From JBBSNV01 sp964458605 (GTDB lineage: Bacteria; Pseudomonadota; Alphaproteobacteria; Reyranellales; JAQSWP01), in the NCBI GenBank assembly GCA_964458605.1, contig CAYWLS010000008.1:1-64000 (forward strand): a DNA stretch of 64,000 nt, given 5' to 3'. This document shows positions 42,695 through 50,921 of the stretch, piece after piece; positions within the stretch are counted from its first letter, which is position 1, and each line of letters opens with the position of its first letter. Both the position numbers and the translations under genes were made by a program. The notes under the pieces were generated by a model. It saw only the letters and a list, made by a program, of their open reading frames with translations. It was not told the DNA's origin and made no database searches.

Positions 42695-42715
42695 TCAAGG
42701 GAAAGGACAGCGCGG

Positions 42716-44254
42716 GTGGACGAGGAATCGCTGCGCAGGATCGTCGGAAAGCGCGAGGCGGCGCGGACGGCAGTTGGCGCGGGCAGTCCCGACAAGCTGC
42801 GCGCCCAGAACAAGCTCACCGCGCGCGAACGGCTCGACGAGCTGCTCGATCCGGGCTCGTTCGAGGAGATCGCGCTGCTGGCGCGCAGCAGCGACCGGGC
42901 GTTGCGATCCCGCACGCCGGCCGACGGGCTGATCGCCGGCTTCGGCGAGATCGCCGGCCGGCCGGTCGCCGTGGTGTCGGAGGACGCCACGGTGCTGGCG
43001 GGCACGCGCGGCAAGGTGGGCGATGCCAAGGTGGCGCGCATTCGCGGCCTGGCGCTCAAGCATGGCATGCCGTTCGTCGCTCTCCAGGAAGCCGGCGCCG
43101 GCCGCTTCCAGGAGCTGAATGGCGTCGAATCGATCAATCTCGGCCAGCGCTTCCGCCAGCATCTGGAGCTGTCCGGGCGCGTGCCGCAGGTCGGCGCCAT
43201 CATGGGCGCCTGCTTCGGCGGCCCTTCCTTCACGTCGGCGCAGTCCGACTTCATCCCGATGGTCAGGGACAACGGCTTCGTCGGCGTGTCCGGGCCGCCG
43301 CTGGTCAAGGCCGGCCTGGGGCGGGCAGTGTCGGCCAGCGAGATCGGCGGCTGGGAAAAGGCCAGCCGCGCCAACGGCACGGTCGACTACGTCGCCGCCG
43401 ACGACCGCGATTGCCTGGAATCGATCAAGCGATTCCTGAGCTTCCTGCCGCAGCATTGCGGCGAGCTGCCGCCGCTGGCGCCGTCCGCCGCAGCGCCGGT
43501 CGACAGCGCCGAGGGCCAGGCCAGGATCGCTGCCCTGGTTCCGGAGGATCGCCGCAAGGCCTACGACGCGCTGGCGCTGGTCCGGCTGCTGGCCGATGAC
43601 GGCTCGGTCTTCGCCTACAAGGCCGACTACGGCAAGAGCGTGGTCGCCGCCTGGTGCCGCGTCCGCGGCATGCCGGTCGGCATCGTCGCCAGCAACCCCA
43701 TGCATTTCGCCGGCGCCATCACCGCCCCGGCCGCCATCAAGATGCGCCGTTTCGTCGATGTCTGCGACGCTTTCCATCTGCCGCTGGTGTTCCTGACCGA
43801 CTCGCCGGGCTTCATGGTCGGCCCGCAGGTCGAATCGGAGCGCATGATCAACCTGGTCGCCCAATTGATGAACGGCGTGCTGGGCGCCACCGTCCCCAAG
43901 CTGACCATCGTGCTGCGCAAGGCCATCGGCGTGGCCTATATGGCGATGGGCGGCAAAGTGGCCGGTCCCGACCTGCTGCTGGCCTGGCCGACCGCCGAGT
44001 TCGAGGCGATGGGACCGGAGGCCGGCGTCGAGCTGGGCTTCGCCAAGGAGATCCGCGGCGCGGCCGATCCGGCGGCGCGACGAGCGGAACTGCTCGCCTG
44101 GCTGCGCGAGCAATCGGGCGCCGAGCTGGCGGCCGAGCAGGGCTATATCGACGACATCGTGCTGCCCGGCGAAACGCGCGACGCCATCCATCGCTTTCTC
44201 AGGCGCGTCCGGCGCTCGACCAAGCCGGGCTTCAGGCACGCCGTCACGCCCTGA
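42716..44254 (+). CDS. Acyl-CoA carboxylase carboxyltransferase subunit, divergent
   Basis: 512 residues, GTG start at 42716 with GGGAAAGGAC upstream. Two crotonase-like halves: ARERLDELLDPGSFEEIALL, FGEIAGRPVAVVSEDATVLA, FVALQEAGAGRFQELNG, VGVSGPPLVKAGLGR and LVFLTDSPGFMVGPQVESER. Fewer matches to PccB than the copy at 32191. No biotin carboxylase or carrier subunit nearby. Could be a carboxyltransferase served by a distant subunit, or a decarboxylase-like relative. Confidence 0.83.
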   Translation: MDEESLRRIVGKREAARTAVGAGSPDKLRAQNKLTARERLDELLDPGSFEEIALLARSSDRALRSRTPADGLIAGFGEIAGRPVAVVSEDATVLAGTRGKVGDAKVARIRGLALKHGMPFVALQEAGAGRFQELNGVESINLGQRFRQHLELSGRVPQVGAIMGACFGGPSFTSAQSDFIPMVRDNGFVGVSGPPLVKAGLGRAVSASEIGGWEKASRANGTVDYVAADDRDCLESIKRFLSFLPQHCGELPPLAPSAAAPVDSAEGQARIAALVPEDRRKAYDALALVRLLADDGSVFAYKADYGKSVVAAWCRVRGMPVGIVASNPMHFAGAITAPAAIKMRRFVDVCDAFHLPLVFLTDSPGFMVGPQVESERMINLVAQLMNGVLGATVPKLTIVLRKAIGVAYMAMGGKVAGPDLLLAWPTAEFEAMGPEAGVELGFAKEIRGAADPAARRAELLAWLREQSGAELAAEQGYIDDIVLPGETRDAIHRFLRRVRRSTKPGFRHAVTP

Positions 44255-44260
44255 GGCGGA

Positions 44261-44276
44261 TGGCGGGCCGCCGCCA
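44261..44276. terminator. Small stem-loop between convergent genes
   Basis: TGGCGG-GCCG-CCGCCA in the 33 bp between the carboxyltransferase stop and the LysR stop. A 6-bp stem without a T run; a weak candidate for a bidirectional 3' boundary. Confidence 0.3.
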
Positions 44277-44287
44277 GCGCCGGCCGG

Positions 44288-45352
44288 TCAATGCGAGCGG
44301 GGGATGCTCTTGCCCGGCGTCGTCTTGGCTGGCGGCGCGCTGCCGCCGGCCCGGCTCGGCGGAGGAGCGGCGCGCGCCGGGCCTTTGCCGGGCAGCGGCG
44401 TCGTGCCATTGGCCGCTCGTACCCCGCCCAGCAGGCGGGCGTGGTTGGCCAGCTCCTCGTCGCGGCATTGCTTGAGCGTGGCGACGAAAGCTTCTGTCAG
44501 GCGGCTGCGCGGCTTGTTGGCCGGGAACACCAGCATCTTCTCGATCATGATCTGCGGCTCGAACCGGCGCGCGACGATGCCGCGGCCGACGAAATCGAGC
44601 GCCACGAAAGGGTTGACGATGCTGACGCCCAGCCCCTCCATGACGCAGGCGCAGATCGTGGCGGCGTACTGCGTCTCGACCTTCAGCACGCGTTCGATGC
44701 CGGCATCGGCGAACACCTGGTCGGTACGGCCGCGGGTGACATCGATCAGGCCCAGCGAGATGAACGGCTCGCCCTCCAGGTCGCGCGGCGAGATGACGTC
44801 CTTGGGCGCCAGCCGATGCTGCTCGGGCAGCACGCAGACCCCGGCCATCGAGACGAACAGCTCGCCGTCGATGCCCCTGATCTCGGGGCCGCGCGCGGCC
44901 AGGCCGATATCGCATTGATGCGCCGCGGTCCACTCCATCACGGTCGACGAGGAGCGCGCCTGCAGGCTGATATTGATGTCCGGATGCTTGTCGATGAAGC
45001 GCTTGATCACGCGCGGCATGAAGCCCAGCGCCAGCGCCGGCAGGCAGGCGATGCGGATATGGCCGGTGCCGAAGCTCTTGATGTTCTTGGCCGTCTGGGC
45101 CAGCGACGTTAGGCCCGAAAAGACGTGCTCGACCTCGCGATAGAAAGCCAGCGCCTCGGCGGTGGGCTGCAGGCGGGCCGAACCGCGGATGAACAGCGCA
45201 AAGCCGGTGACCTGCTCGAGCTGGGCCACCAGCCGGCTGATGCGCGGCTGCGACGTGCCCAGGCTGACCGCCGCCTCGGTCATCGAACCGGTCAGCATCA
45301 CCGCGCGGAAGGCTTCGATCTGTCGGAAGTTCATGAAATCACGGACGCGCAT
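44288..45352 (-). CDS. LysR-family transcriptional regulator 2 with disordered tail
   Basis: 354 residues. Winged helix-turn-helix (MNFRQIEAFRAVMLTGSMTE, then AAVSLGTSQPRISRLVAQLE) and a LysR effector domain (GHIRIACLPALALGFMPRVI). The last about 45 residues are a Pro/Ala/Gly/Lys-rich tail beyond the normal LysR end, probably disordered. Start ATG 45352 or ATG 45334. Last gene, same strand, of the amide-catabolic locus, 74 bp after sdaA. Likely regulator of it and a candidate for binding the repeated 44-bp element. Confidence 0.87.
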   Translation of the reverse strand: MRVRDFMNFRQIEAFRAVMLTGSMTEAAVSLGTSQPRISRLVAQLEQVTGFALFIRGSARLQPTAEALAFYREVEHVFSGLTSLAQTAKNIKSFGTGHIRIACLPALALGFMPRVIKRFIDKHPDINISLQARSSSTVMEWTAAHQCDIGLAARGPEIRGIDGELFVSMAGVCVLPEQHRLAPKDVISPRDLEGEPFISLGLIDVTRGRTDQVFADAGIERVLKVETQYAATICACVMEGLGVSIVNPFVALDFVGRGIVARRFEPQIMIEKMLVFPANKPRSRLTEAFVATLKQCRDEELANHARLLGGVRAANGTTPLPGKGPARAAPPPSRAGGSAPPAKTTPGKSIPRSH

Positions 45353-45426
45353 AACAGTTCCGCATGGTTGGAGTATAGGGCAAACGAAAACGCATCACGA
45401 GCGCCACGCTGCGGCGGCGCTGCCTT

Positions 45427-46791
45427 TCAGCACTGCACGACATTGACCGCCAGGCCACCCTGGCTGGTCTCCTTGTATTTGCTGGCCATGTCGGCGCCGG
45501 TCTGGCGCATGGTGGCGATCACGGCGTCGAGCGAGACGTGGTGGCGGCCGTCGCCATGCAGCGCCAGGGACGCGGCATTGATCGCCGTCACCGCGCCCAT
45601 GGCGTTGCGCTCGATGCAAGGGATCTGCACCAGGCCGCCGATCGGATCGCAGGTCAGCCCCAGATGGTGCTCCATGCCGATCTCGGCGGCGTTTTCCACC
45701 TGCTCCGGGATGCCACCCAGCGCCGCTGCCAGGCCGGCCGCGGCCATCGAGCAGGCGACGCCGACCTCGCCCTGGCAGCCAACCTCGGCACCGGAGATCG
45801 AGGCGTTGCGCTTGAACAGCCCGCCGATCGCTCCCGCGGTGAGCAGGAAATCGAACACGCCCTTCTCGTCGGCGCCGGGGCAGAAGCGCTGGTAGTACTC
45901 GAGCACGGCCGGCAGCAGCCCGGCCGCGCCGTTGGTCGGCGCCGTCACGACACGCCCGCCTGCCGCGTTCTCCTCGTTCACCGCGATGGCGAAGACGCTC
46001 ACCCAGTCCATCACCTCGTGCGGCAACTGAGCATTGGCGCGCTGGCGGCGGGTCAGGTCGGCCAGCATGGCGGCCGCACGACGGCGCACATTGAGCCCGC
46101 CGGGCAGCTGGCCCTCGCTGCGGCAGCCCCGCTCGACGCAATCGTGCATGGCCTGGCGGATATGGCGCAGGCCGCGATCGATCGCCGGCTCGTCGCGCAG
46201 GCTGCGCTCGTTGGCCCGCACGATCGCGGCAATGGCCTTGCCCGACTGCCGGCAACAAGCCAGCAGCTCCTCCGCCGAGCGATAGGGAAACGGCTCGTCG
46301 ACCGCCGCCACCGCGTTGGCGCGGCCGAACTCCGCCGCGCTGACCACGAAGCCGCCGCCGATCGAATAGTAGGTTTCGGCGACGAGCTCGCGATCGGCGA
46401 CATCGTAGGCGGCGAACCGCAGCCCGTTGGGATGGGCCGGCAGGGCTTCGCCGATCATATGGATGTTGCGGTCGGCACGAAAGGCAACGCGACGACCGTC
46501 GTCGAGCGCAATGCCGGCGACCTCGACGCCCTCCACCACCGCCGCGACGCGGTCCGGATCGATCGTGTCCGGAGCGAAGCCGGCCAGTCCCAGAATCACG
46601 CCGAGATGCGTGCCATGTCCCCTGCCGGTCAGCGCCAGCGAGCCATAGAGCGCAACCTCGATGCGCGCCACGGCCGCATCCTTGCGCCTGTTCAGACCCT
46701 CGAGAAACCGGCCGGCCGCCCGCATCGGCCCCACCGTGTGGGAGCTGGACGGCCCGATTCCGATTCTGAACAGCTCGAACACGCTGATCAT
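45427..46791 (-). CDS. sdaA: L-serine dehydratase (Fe-S, single-chain)
   Basis: Converts L-serine to pyruvate and ammonia with a 4Fe-4S cluster. 454 residues from ATG 46789-46791 (a GTG two codons earlier is less likely). Beta domain GIGPSSSHTVGPM near the N-terminus. Cluster cysteines C339 (GCQGEVG), C381 (LTCDPIGG) and C392 (IPCIERN), plus C-terminal C454. All four sit a constant four residues before those of the Legionella enzyme (343, 385, 396, 458), so the active site looks complete. Oxygen-sensitive by family. Downstream of a PLP enzyme (30 bp), suggesting that serine is an intermediate of this locus. Confidence 0.95.
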   Translation of the reverse strand: MISVFELFRIGIGPSSSHTVGPMRAAGRFLEGLNRRKDAAVARIEVALYGSLALTGRGHGTHLGVILGLAGFAPDTIDPDRVAAVVEGVEVAGIALDDGRRVAFRADRNIHMIGEALPAHPNGLRFAAYDVADRELVAETYYSIGGGFVVSAAEFGRANAVAAVDEPFPYRSAEELLACCRQSGKAIAAIVRANERSLRDEPAIDRGLRHIRQAMHDCVERGCRSEGQLPGGLNVRRRAAAMLADLTRRQRANAQLPHEVMDWVSVFAIAVNEENAAGGRVVTAPTNGAAGLLPAVLEYYQRFCPGADEKGVFDFLLTAGAIGGLFKRNASISGAEVGCQGEVGVACSMAAAGLAAALGGIPEQVENAAEIGMEHHLGLTCDPIGGLVQIPCIERNAMGAVTAINAASLALHGDGRHHVSLDAVIATMRQTGADMASKYKETSQGGLAVNVVQC

Positions 46792-46821
46792 CGCCACCCT
46801 CGGCCGCGACGGCAGCCGCCT

Positions 46822-48108
46822 TCAGCCAATGCCGGCCTCGGCCAGCTGCCGATCCACGTTGTTCCAGTTCAGCTCGCCCTCGGCCGTGACCGGCTCGGCG
46901 CTGTCCTGCACATCCTTCAGCCCGGACGAGGTCAGCACGGCGACCACCGGCCCTTCGAACTCGACGCCGGCGCGCAGATGGGCGCGCAGCGCCGCCAGTC
47001 CGGCGGCGCCCGACAGCTCCTGCCATTGGCCGTCCTGGGCCAGCACGCGGCGGGTCTCGAGCATCTCCTCGTCGCTCACCAGCAGCGCCTGGCCGCCGCT
47101 TTGTTCGATCGCCAGCACGCCCCGATAGGAATTGACCGTCCCCATCACCGAACTGGCGAGGCCGGCGCGCGGCTCGACCTCGATCATCTTCCGGCCGGCG
47201 GCGATGGCGCGCGCCAGCGGGCCGCGCGCGGCGGGTTCCGCGGCGTAGAGGCGCGGCAGGCGCGCGGCGGCGCCCAGCAGCACCAGCTCCTTGAAGCCTT
47301 TCCACACGCCGTAGAGCAGCTCGCCGTAGCCGGTCGGCACCAGCACGCTACCCGGCATCTCGCCGCCCAGCCCGGCGAAGATCTCGTAGGCAATGGTCTT
47401 GTAGCCTTCCGGACCGAACGGATGGCCGGTGTGGAAGCGCGTCAGGTTGCTGACCGGATGGAAGCCGGTGCGCGCCACCAGATCGCGCAGCACCGGCCAA
47501 CGCCGGTCCTGCGGCACCATCACCAGCGCCGCACCGTAGGCCTTGATGAATTGCTGGAACACCGGCGCCACCGCCGGGCTCGCCACCACGATGCATTTCA
47601 GGCCGGCGCGCGCGGCATAGGCCGCAGCCGATGCGCCGTGATTGCCGGACGAGGCCACCGCGATGCCCGGCGCGCCGCACGCTACCGCGGCGCTGACGGT
47701 GCACAGATTGAGCCGGTCCTTGTGGCTCCAGGTGGGATTGCCGCTCTCATCCTTGACGTAGAGCCTGGATTTCAGCCCGGCCCATTGCGCGATGCGCGGC
47801 ACCTCGACCAGCGCCGTGCCGCCCTCGCCCATCGACAGGCCAGGCATCAGCGGCGGCAGCAGCGCCGCCCAGCGCTCCAGTCCGGGCAGCGGCGGCTGCT
47901 CGAACAGCGACGGATCGATCTGATCGTAGCGATAGCTGAGCTCGAGCGGAAACTGCTCCGCCTCGGTGCTGGTGCGCGGGCATCCCGCCACCAGCGGCGG
48001 ATAGAGATCGAATTGCGACTTGCCGTCGCCCATCGATTGCTGGGCATAGGCCAGCGAGGGGCTGTTGTGCCGCCAATCGGTGTTCTTGATGGTGGGCGCG
48101 AACGGCAT
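46822..48108 (-). CDS. PLP-dependent enzyme of threonine-synthase fold (type II)
   Basis: 428 residues. Schiff-base Lys K130 in WSHKDRLN, phosphate/cofactor loop ASSGNHGASAAA (152-163), VPTGYGELLYGVWKGF near the cofactor phosphate site. Overall like threonine synthase/cysteate-synthase relatives but with an unusual N-terminal 90 residues (RTSTEAEQFPLELSYRYD). The reaction cannot be told: beta/gamma-elimination or replacement on an amino acid is likely. The open frame extends far upstream but ATG 48106-48108 is the only sensible start after the LLM stop. Coupled with sdaA, it may make or consume serine. Confidence 0.8.
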   Translation of the reverse strand: MPFAPTIKNTDWRHNSPSLAYAQQSMGDGKSQFDLYPPLVAGCPRTSTEAEQFPLELSYRYDQIDPSLFEQPPLPGLERWAALLPPLMPGLSMGEGGTALVEVPRIAQWAGLKSRLYVKDESGNPTWSHKDRLNLCTVSAAVACGAPGIAVASSGNHGASAAAYAARAGLKCIVVASPAVAPVFQQFIKAYGAALVMVPQDRRWPVLRDLVARTGFHPVSNLTRFHTGHPFGPEGYKTIAYEIFAGLGGEMPGSVLVPTGYGELLYGVWKGFKELVLLGAAARLPRLYAAEPAARGPLARAIAAGRKMIEVEPRAGLASSVMGTVNSYRGVLAIEQSGGQALLVSDEEMLETRRVLAQDGQWQELSGAAGLAALRAHLRAGVEFEGPVVAVLTSSGLKDVQDSAEPVTAEGELNWNNVDRQLAEAGIG

Positions 48109-48134
48109 GGGCCTGATCGATGTCCGTGGCGGCG

Positions 48135-49139
48135 CTAGAGATGCGGCACGACGAGTTCGGAGAACATCTGCATCTGCTCGACCAGCTCCGGCACGGTGTT
48201 GGCGGCGAACAGCGTTCCCAGCAGGTGCGTGGCGCCGGCCTTCTTGGCCCGGTGCGCCTTCTCGATGATCTCGGCGGGCTCGCCGATCAGGTTGATCTCC
48301 TCGTGGGTAAGCTTGCCCTGCTCCTTGAGCGTGGACGAAGCCAGCGACACCAGGTGGGTATGCATCTGGCTCTGGCGGAACCGCGTCACCGCGGCATCGT
48401 GCTTCAGCCCGACATGGCAGATGAATTGCGGCGCCACCTGCAGACTGTTGGGATCGCGGCCGGCGCCGGCCGCCAGCTCGTGCAGCTGCTTGACGCCTTC
48501 GCCGATCTTCTCGACATGCAGCCCAGCCGGAATCCAGCCATTGCCGTAGAGCGCGGCGCGGCGAATGGCGTTGACGTTGTTGCCGCCGATCAGCAGCGGA
48601 AACGGCGTCTGCCTGGGCTTGGGCTGGAACTCGACATTCCTGAACTGGTAGTACTTGCCGTCGAAGCTCGAGGTCTGTTCGGTGAACAGCCGGCGCAGCG
48701 CCTGGATGCCCTCCTCCACCATATCGCCGCGATGCGCCTTGAAGTTGGGCTGCAGCGCGTCGAATTCCTCGCGATAGGCGCCGACGCCGATGCCGATCTC
48801 GAGCCGCCCGCCGCTCAACTGGTCGAGCGTGGCAATCTGCTTGGCCACGACGACGATGTCGCGGCGCATCGGCAGCACCAGCAGGCCGGTGCCGAATTTC
48901 AGCTTCGTGGTATGGCCCGCCAGGTAGGCGAAGGTGGTGAGCGGCTCCCAGAAGCGCGGCGGAGTCTTGAACTCCTTGCGCACGTAGTTCTGGGTCGTCA
49001 TGTGATCGTTGCCCCAGATCGAGTGGTAGCCGAACTCTTCCGCCTTCCTGGCCACCAGCAGCAGATCCTCCGCGCCCGAGAACGGGATGGGATAGATCAG
49101 GCCTTCCATACCGGTGGGGAAACCCACGCTGACCAACAT
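48135..49139 (-). CDS. Luciferase-like (LLM-class) flavin-dependent oxidoreductase 1
   Basis: 334 residues, bacterial-luciferase-type TIM barrel: GYHSIWGNDHM near the N-terminus, FGTGLLVLPMRRDIVVVAKQ, LDQLSGGRLEIGIGVGAYRE and PFPLLIGGNN. Uses FMNH2 with O2, or F420, depending on subfamily, which I cannot settle. Starts 51 bp after hyuB. A second LLM gene lies at the head of the same operon, suggesting two oxidative steps or a two-component monooxygenase; no flavin reductase is present. Confidence 0.88.
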   Translation of the reverse strand: MLVSVGFPTGMEGLIYPIPFSGAEDLLLVARKAEEFGYHSIWGNDHMTTQNYVRKEFKTPPRFWEPLTTFAYLAGHTTKLKFGTGLLVLPMRRDIVVVAKQIATLDQLSGGRLEIGIGVGAYREEFDALQPNFKAHRGDMVEEGIQALRRLFTEQTSSFDGKYYQFRNVEFQPKPRQTPFPLLIGGNNVNAIRRAALYGNGWIPAGLHVEKIGEGVKQLHELAAGAGRDPNSLQVAPQFICHVGLKHDAAVTRFRQSQMHTHLVSLASSTLKEQGKLTHEEINLIGEPAEIIEKAHRAKKAGATHLLGTLFAANTVPELVEQMQMFSELVVPHL

Positions 49140-49190
49140 CGAATGATCCTCCGAAAGCGCGGCCGGCTCCGAATGCCGGCCGATTCCTGG

Positions 49191-50921
49191 TTACGCCGCG
49201 CCCCGCGCGGCCTGGGTTCTGGCGCGATCGACCTGGCCGTCGGCGCCGAACACCACGCCGTAGTCGCGGCTGGCCGCTGCCCTCGACACCAAGCCGGATT
49301 GGACGTCCTGCAGCACCAGATCGAGCGGACGCTTGCGCGGATCGCCCAGACCGCCGCCGCCCGGCATCTCGACGATCAGGCGGTCGCCGCGCGCGATGGT
49401 CTGGTGGCCTTTGCCGCGCATCTTCACGCCACGCTCGGTGCGCACCACGCCGCGCAGACCGTCGACGCCGCCGGCGCGCCCACGCGGCGGGTTCTCGGTG
49501 CGCTCGAAGGTCGCCGACAACGCAAACGGCATGTCCTCGTTGTTGGAAATCTCCATGATCTGGCCGAGACCGCCGCGAAACTCCCCGGCGCCGCCGGAAT
49601 CGGTGCGGAATTCCTTGCGCCACACCACGATCGGCGAGATCGCCTCGGTGATCTCGACCGCCACGTTCTTCACGCCGCTGGGAAAGGCGGTGGCCGACAG
49701 GCCGTCCTTGCCGGGGCGCGCGCCGGTGCCGCCGCTGTGGAAGCTCATGACGTTGAACGGCGTGGCCTTGGCCAGCAGCGCCGGATCGGCGTCGACCCGG
49801 CCCGGCCCGCCCATCAGCATCAGGTTCCACACATTGGAGGCGCCCTCGGCCGGCGCGCCTTCCTTGAAGACCTGGTGCAGGCAGCCGAACATCACGTCGG
49901 GCAGCATCAGGCCGGTGGCATGGCGGATCGCCACCGGCGTGGGATGGACGGCGTTGAGGATGCAGCCCTCCGGCGCGCTGACCTTGATCACCGACAGGGA
50001 GCCCGCGTTGTTCGGTACCTTGGGGAACACCAGGCACTTGATGCCGAACGAGGAGTAGGCCTCGGTGTAGCACAGCGGCACGTTGATGCCGAAAGCCGAG
50101 ACCGGCGAAGTGCCGGTGTAATCGACCTCGATGCCGTCGCGGCCGACGCGCATGGTGGCGACCAGATCGATCGGCTTGTCGTAGCCGTCGATGGTCATGC
50201 TGTATTTGTATTCGCCGGCCGGCAGTGCGCGGATCGCCTCCAGCGCCGCCTGGCGCGAGCGTTCCAGCACGTGATCGCCCAGCCGGTCGAGGCCTTCGGT
50301 CTCGAACTCGTCGAGCATCTCCAGCAGCCGGCTCGATCCCGTATCGTTGCACGCCACCAGCGAATAGAGATCGCCCACCACCTGCACCGGCTCGCGCACG
50401 TTGCCGCGGACGATCTCGAACAGGGTCTCGTTGATCTTGCCGGCGTCGGCCAGCTTCATGATCGGGATGAAGATGCCTTCCTCGTAGACCTGGCGCGCAT
50501 CGGCGGTCAGGCCGCGGCCGCCGACATCGACCACATGCGCGGTCGAGGCGAACAGCGCCACCGGCTTGCCGTTGCGGAAGGTCGGCGTCAGCACGGTGAA
50601 GTCGTGCAGATGGCCGGTGCCCTTCCACGGATCGTTGGTCAGGAACACGTCGCCCGGCTTCATCTCGGCGACCGGGAACTTGGCCAGGAAATGGCCGACC
50701 GACTTGGCCATCGAGTTGACGTGGCCCGGCGTGCCGGTGACCGCCTGGGCCAGCATGTTGCCCTTGAGATCGAACACGCCGGCCGAGACGTCGCCCGCCT
50801 CGCGCACCGAGGTGCTGAAGCCGGTGCGGATCAGGGTCTGCGCCTGCTCCTCGACCACGGCGACCAGCCGGTCCCACATGATCTGCACGTGGATCGGCGA
50901 CAGCGGATGGTTGGCGGTCAT
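49191..50921 (-). CDS. hyuB: Hydantoinase/oxoprolinase subunit B
   Basis: 576 residues, hydantoinase B family: REAGDVSAGVFDLKGNMLAQ, GTPGHVNSMAKSV, FLTNDPWKGTGHLHDFTVLT, VPNNAGSLSVIKVSAPEG, then GSGG-like TDSGGAGEFRGGLGQ. Catalytic partner of the ATP-hydrolysing A subunit in enzymes that open cyclic amides (hydantoins, 5-oxoproline, lactams); acetone carboxylase is a relative. Start ATG 50919-50921 overlaps the hyuA stop (ATGA), so the two are coupled. Confidence 0.92.
   Translation of the reverse strand: MTANHPLSPIHVQIMWDRLVAVVEEQAQTLIRTGFSTSVREAGDVSAGVFDLKGNMLAQAVTGTPGHVNSMAKSVGHFLAKFPVAEMKPGDVFLTNDPWKGTGHLHDFTVLTPTFRNGKPVALFASTAHVVDVGGRGLTADARQVYEEGIFIPIMKLADAGKINETLFEIVRGNVREPVQVVGDLYSLVACNDTGSSRLLEMLDEFETEGLDRLGDHVLERSRQAALEAIRALPAGEYKYSMTIDGYDKPIDLVATMRVGRDGIEVDYTGTSPVSAFGINVPLCYTEAYSSFGIKCLVFPKVPNNAGSLSVIKVSAPEGCILNAVHPTPVAIRHATGLMLPDVMFGCLHQVFKEGAPAEGASNVWNLMLMGGPGRVDADPALLAKATPFNVMSFHSGGTGARPGKDGLSATAFPSGVKNVAVEITEAISPIVVWRKEFRTDSGGAGEFRGGLGQIMEISNNEDMPFALSATFERTENPPRGRAGGVDGLRGVVRTERGVKMRGKGHQTIARGDRLIVEMPGGGGLGDPRKRPLDLVLQDVQSGLVSRAAASRDYGVVFGADGQVDRARTQAARGAA

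Noticed and set aside
46822..50877. 1351-residue open frame that could suggest a giant fusion
   Set aside because: Only the part from 48108 down codes for a recognisable PLP enzyme; the rest is out of frame with the LLM and hyuB genes that occupy that DNA.
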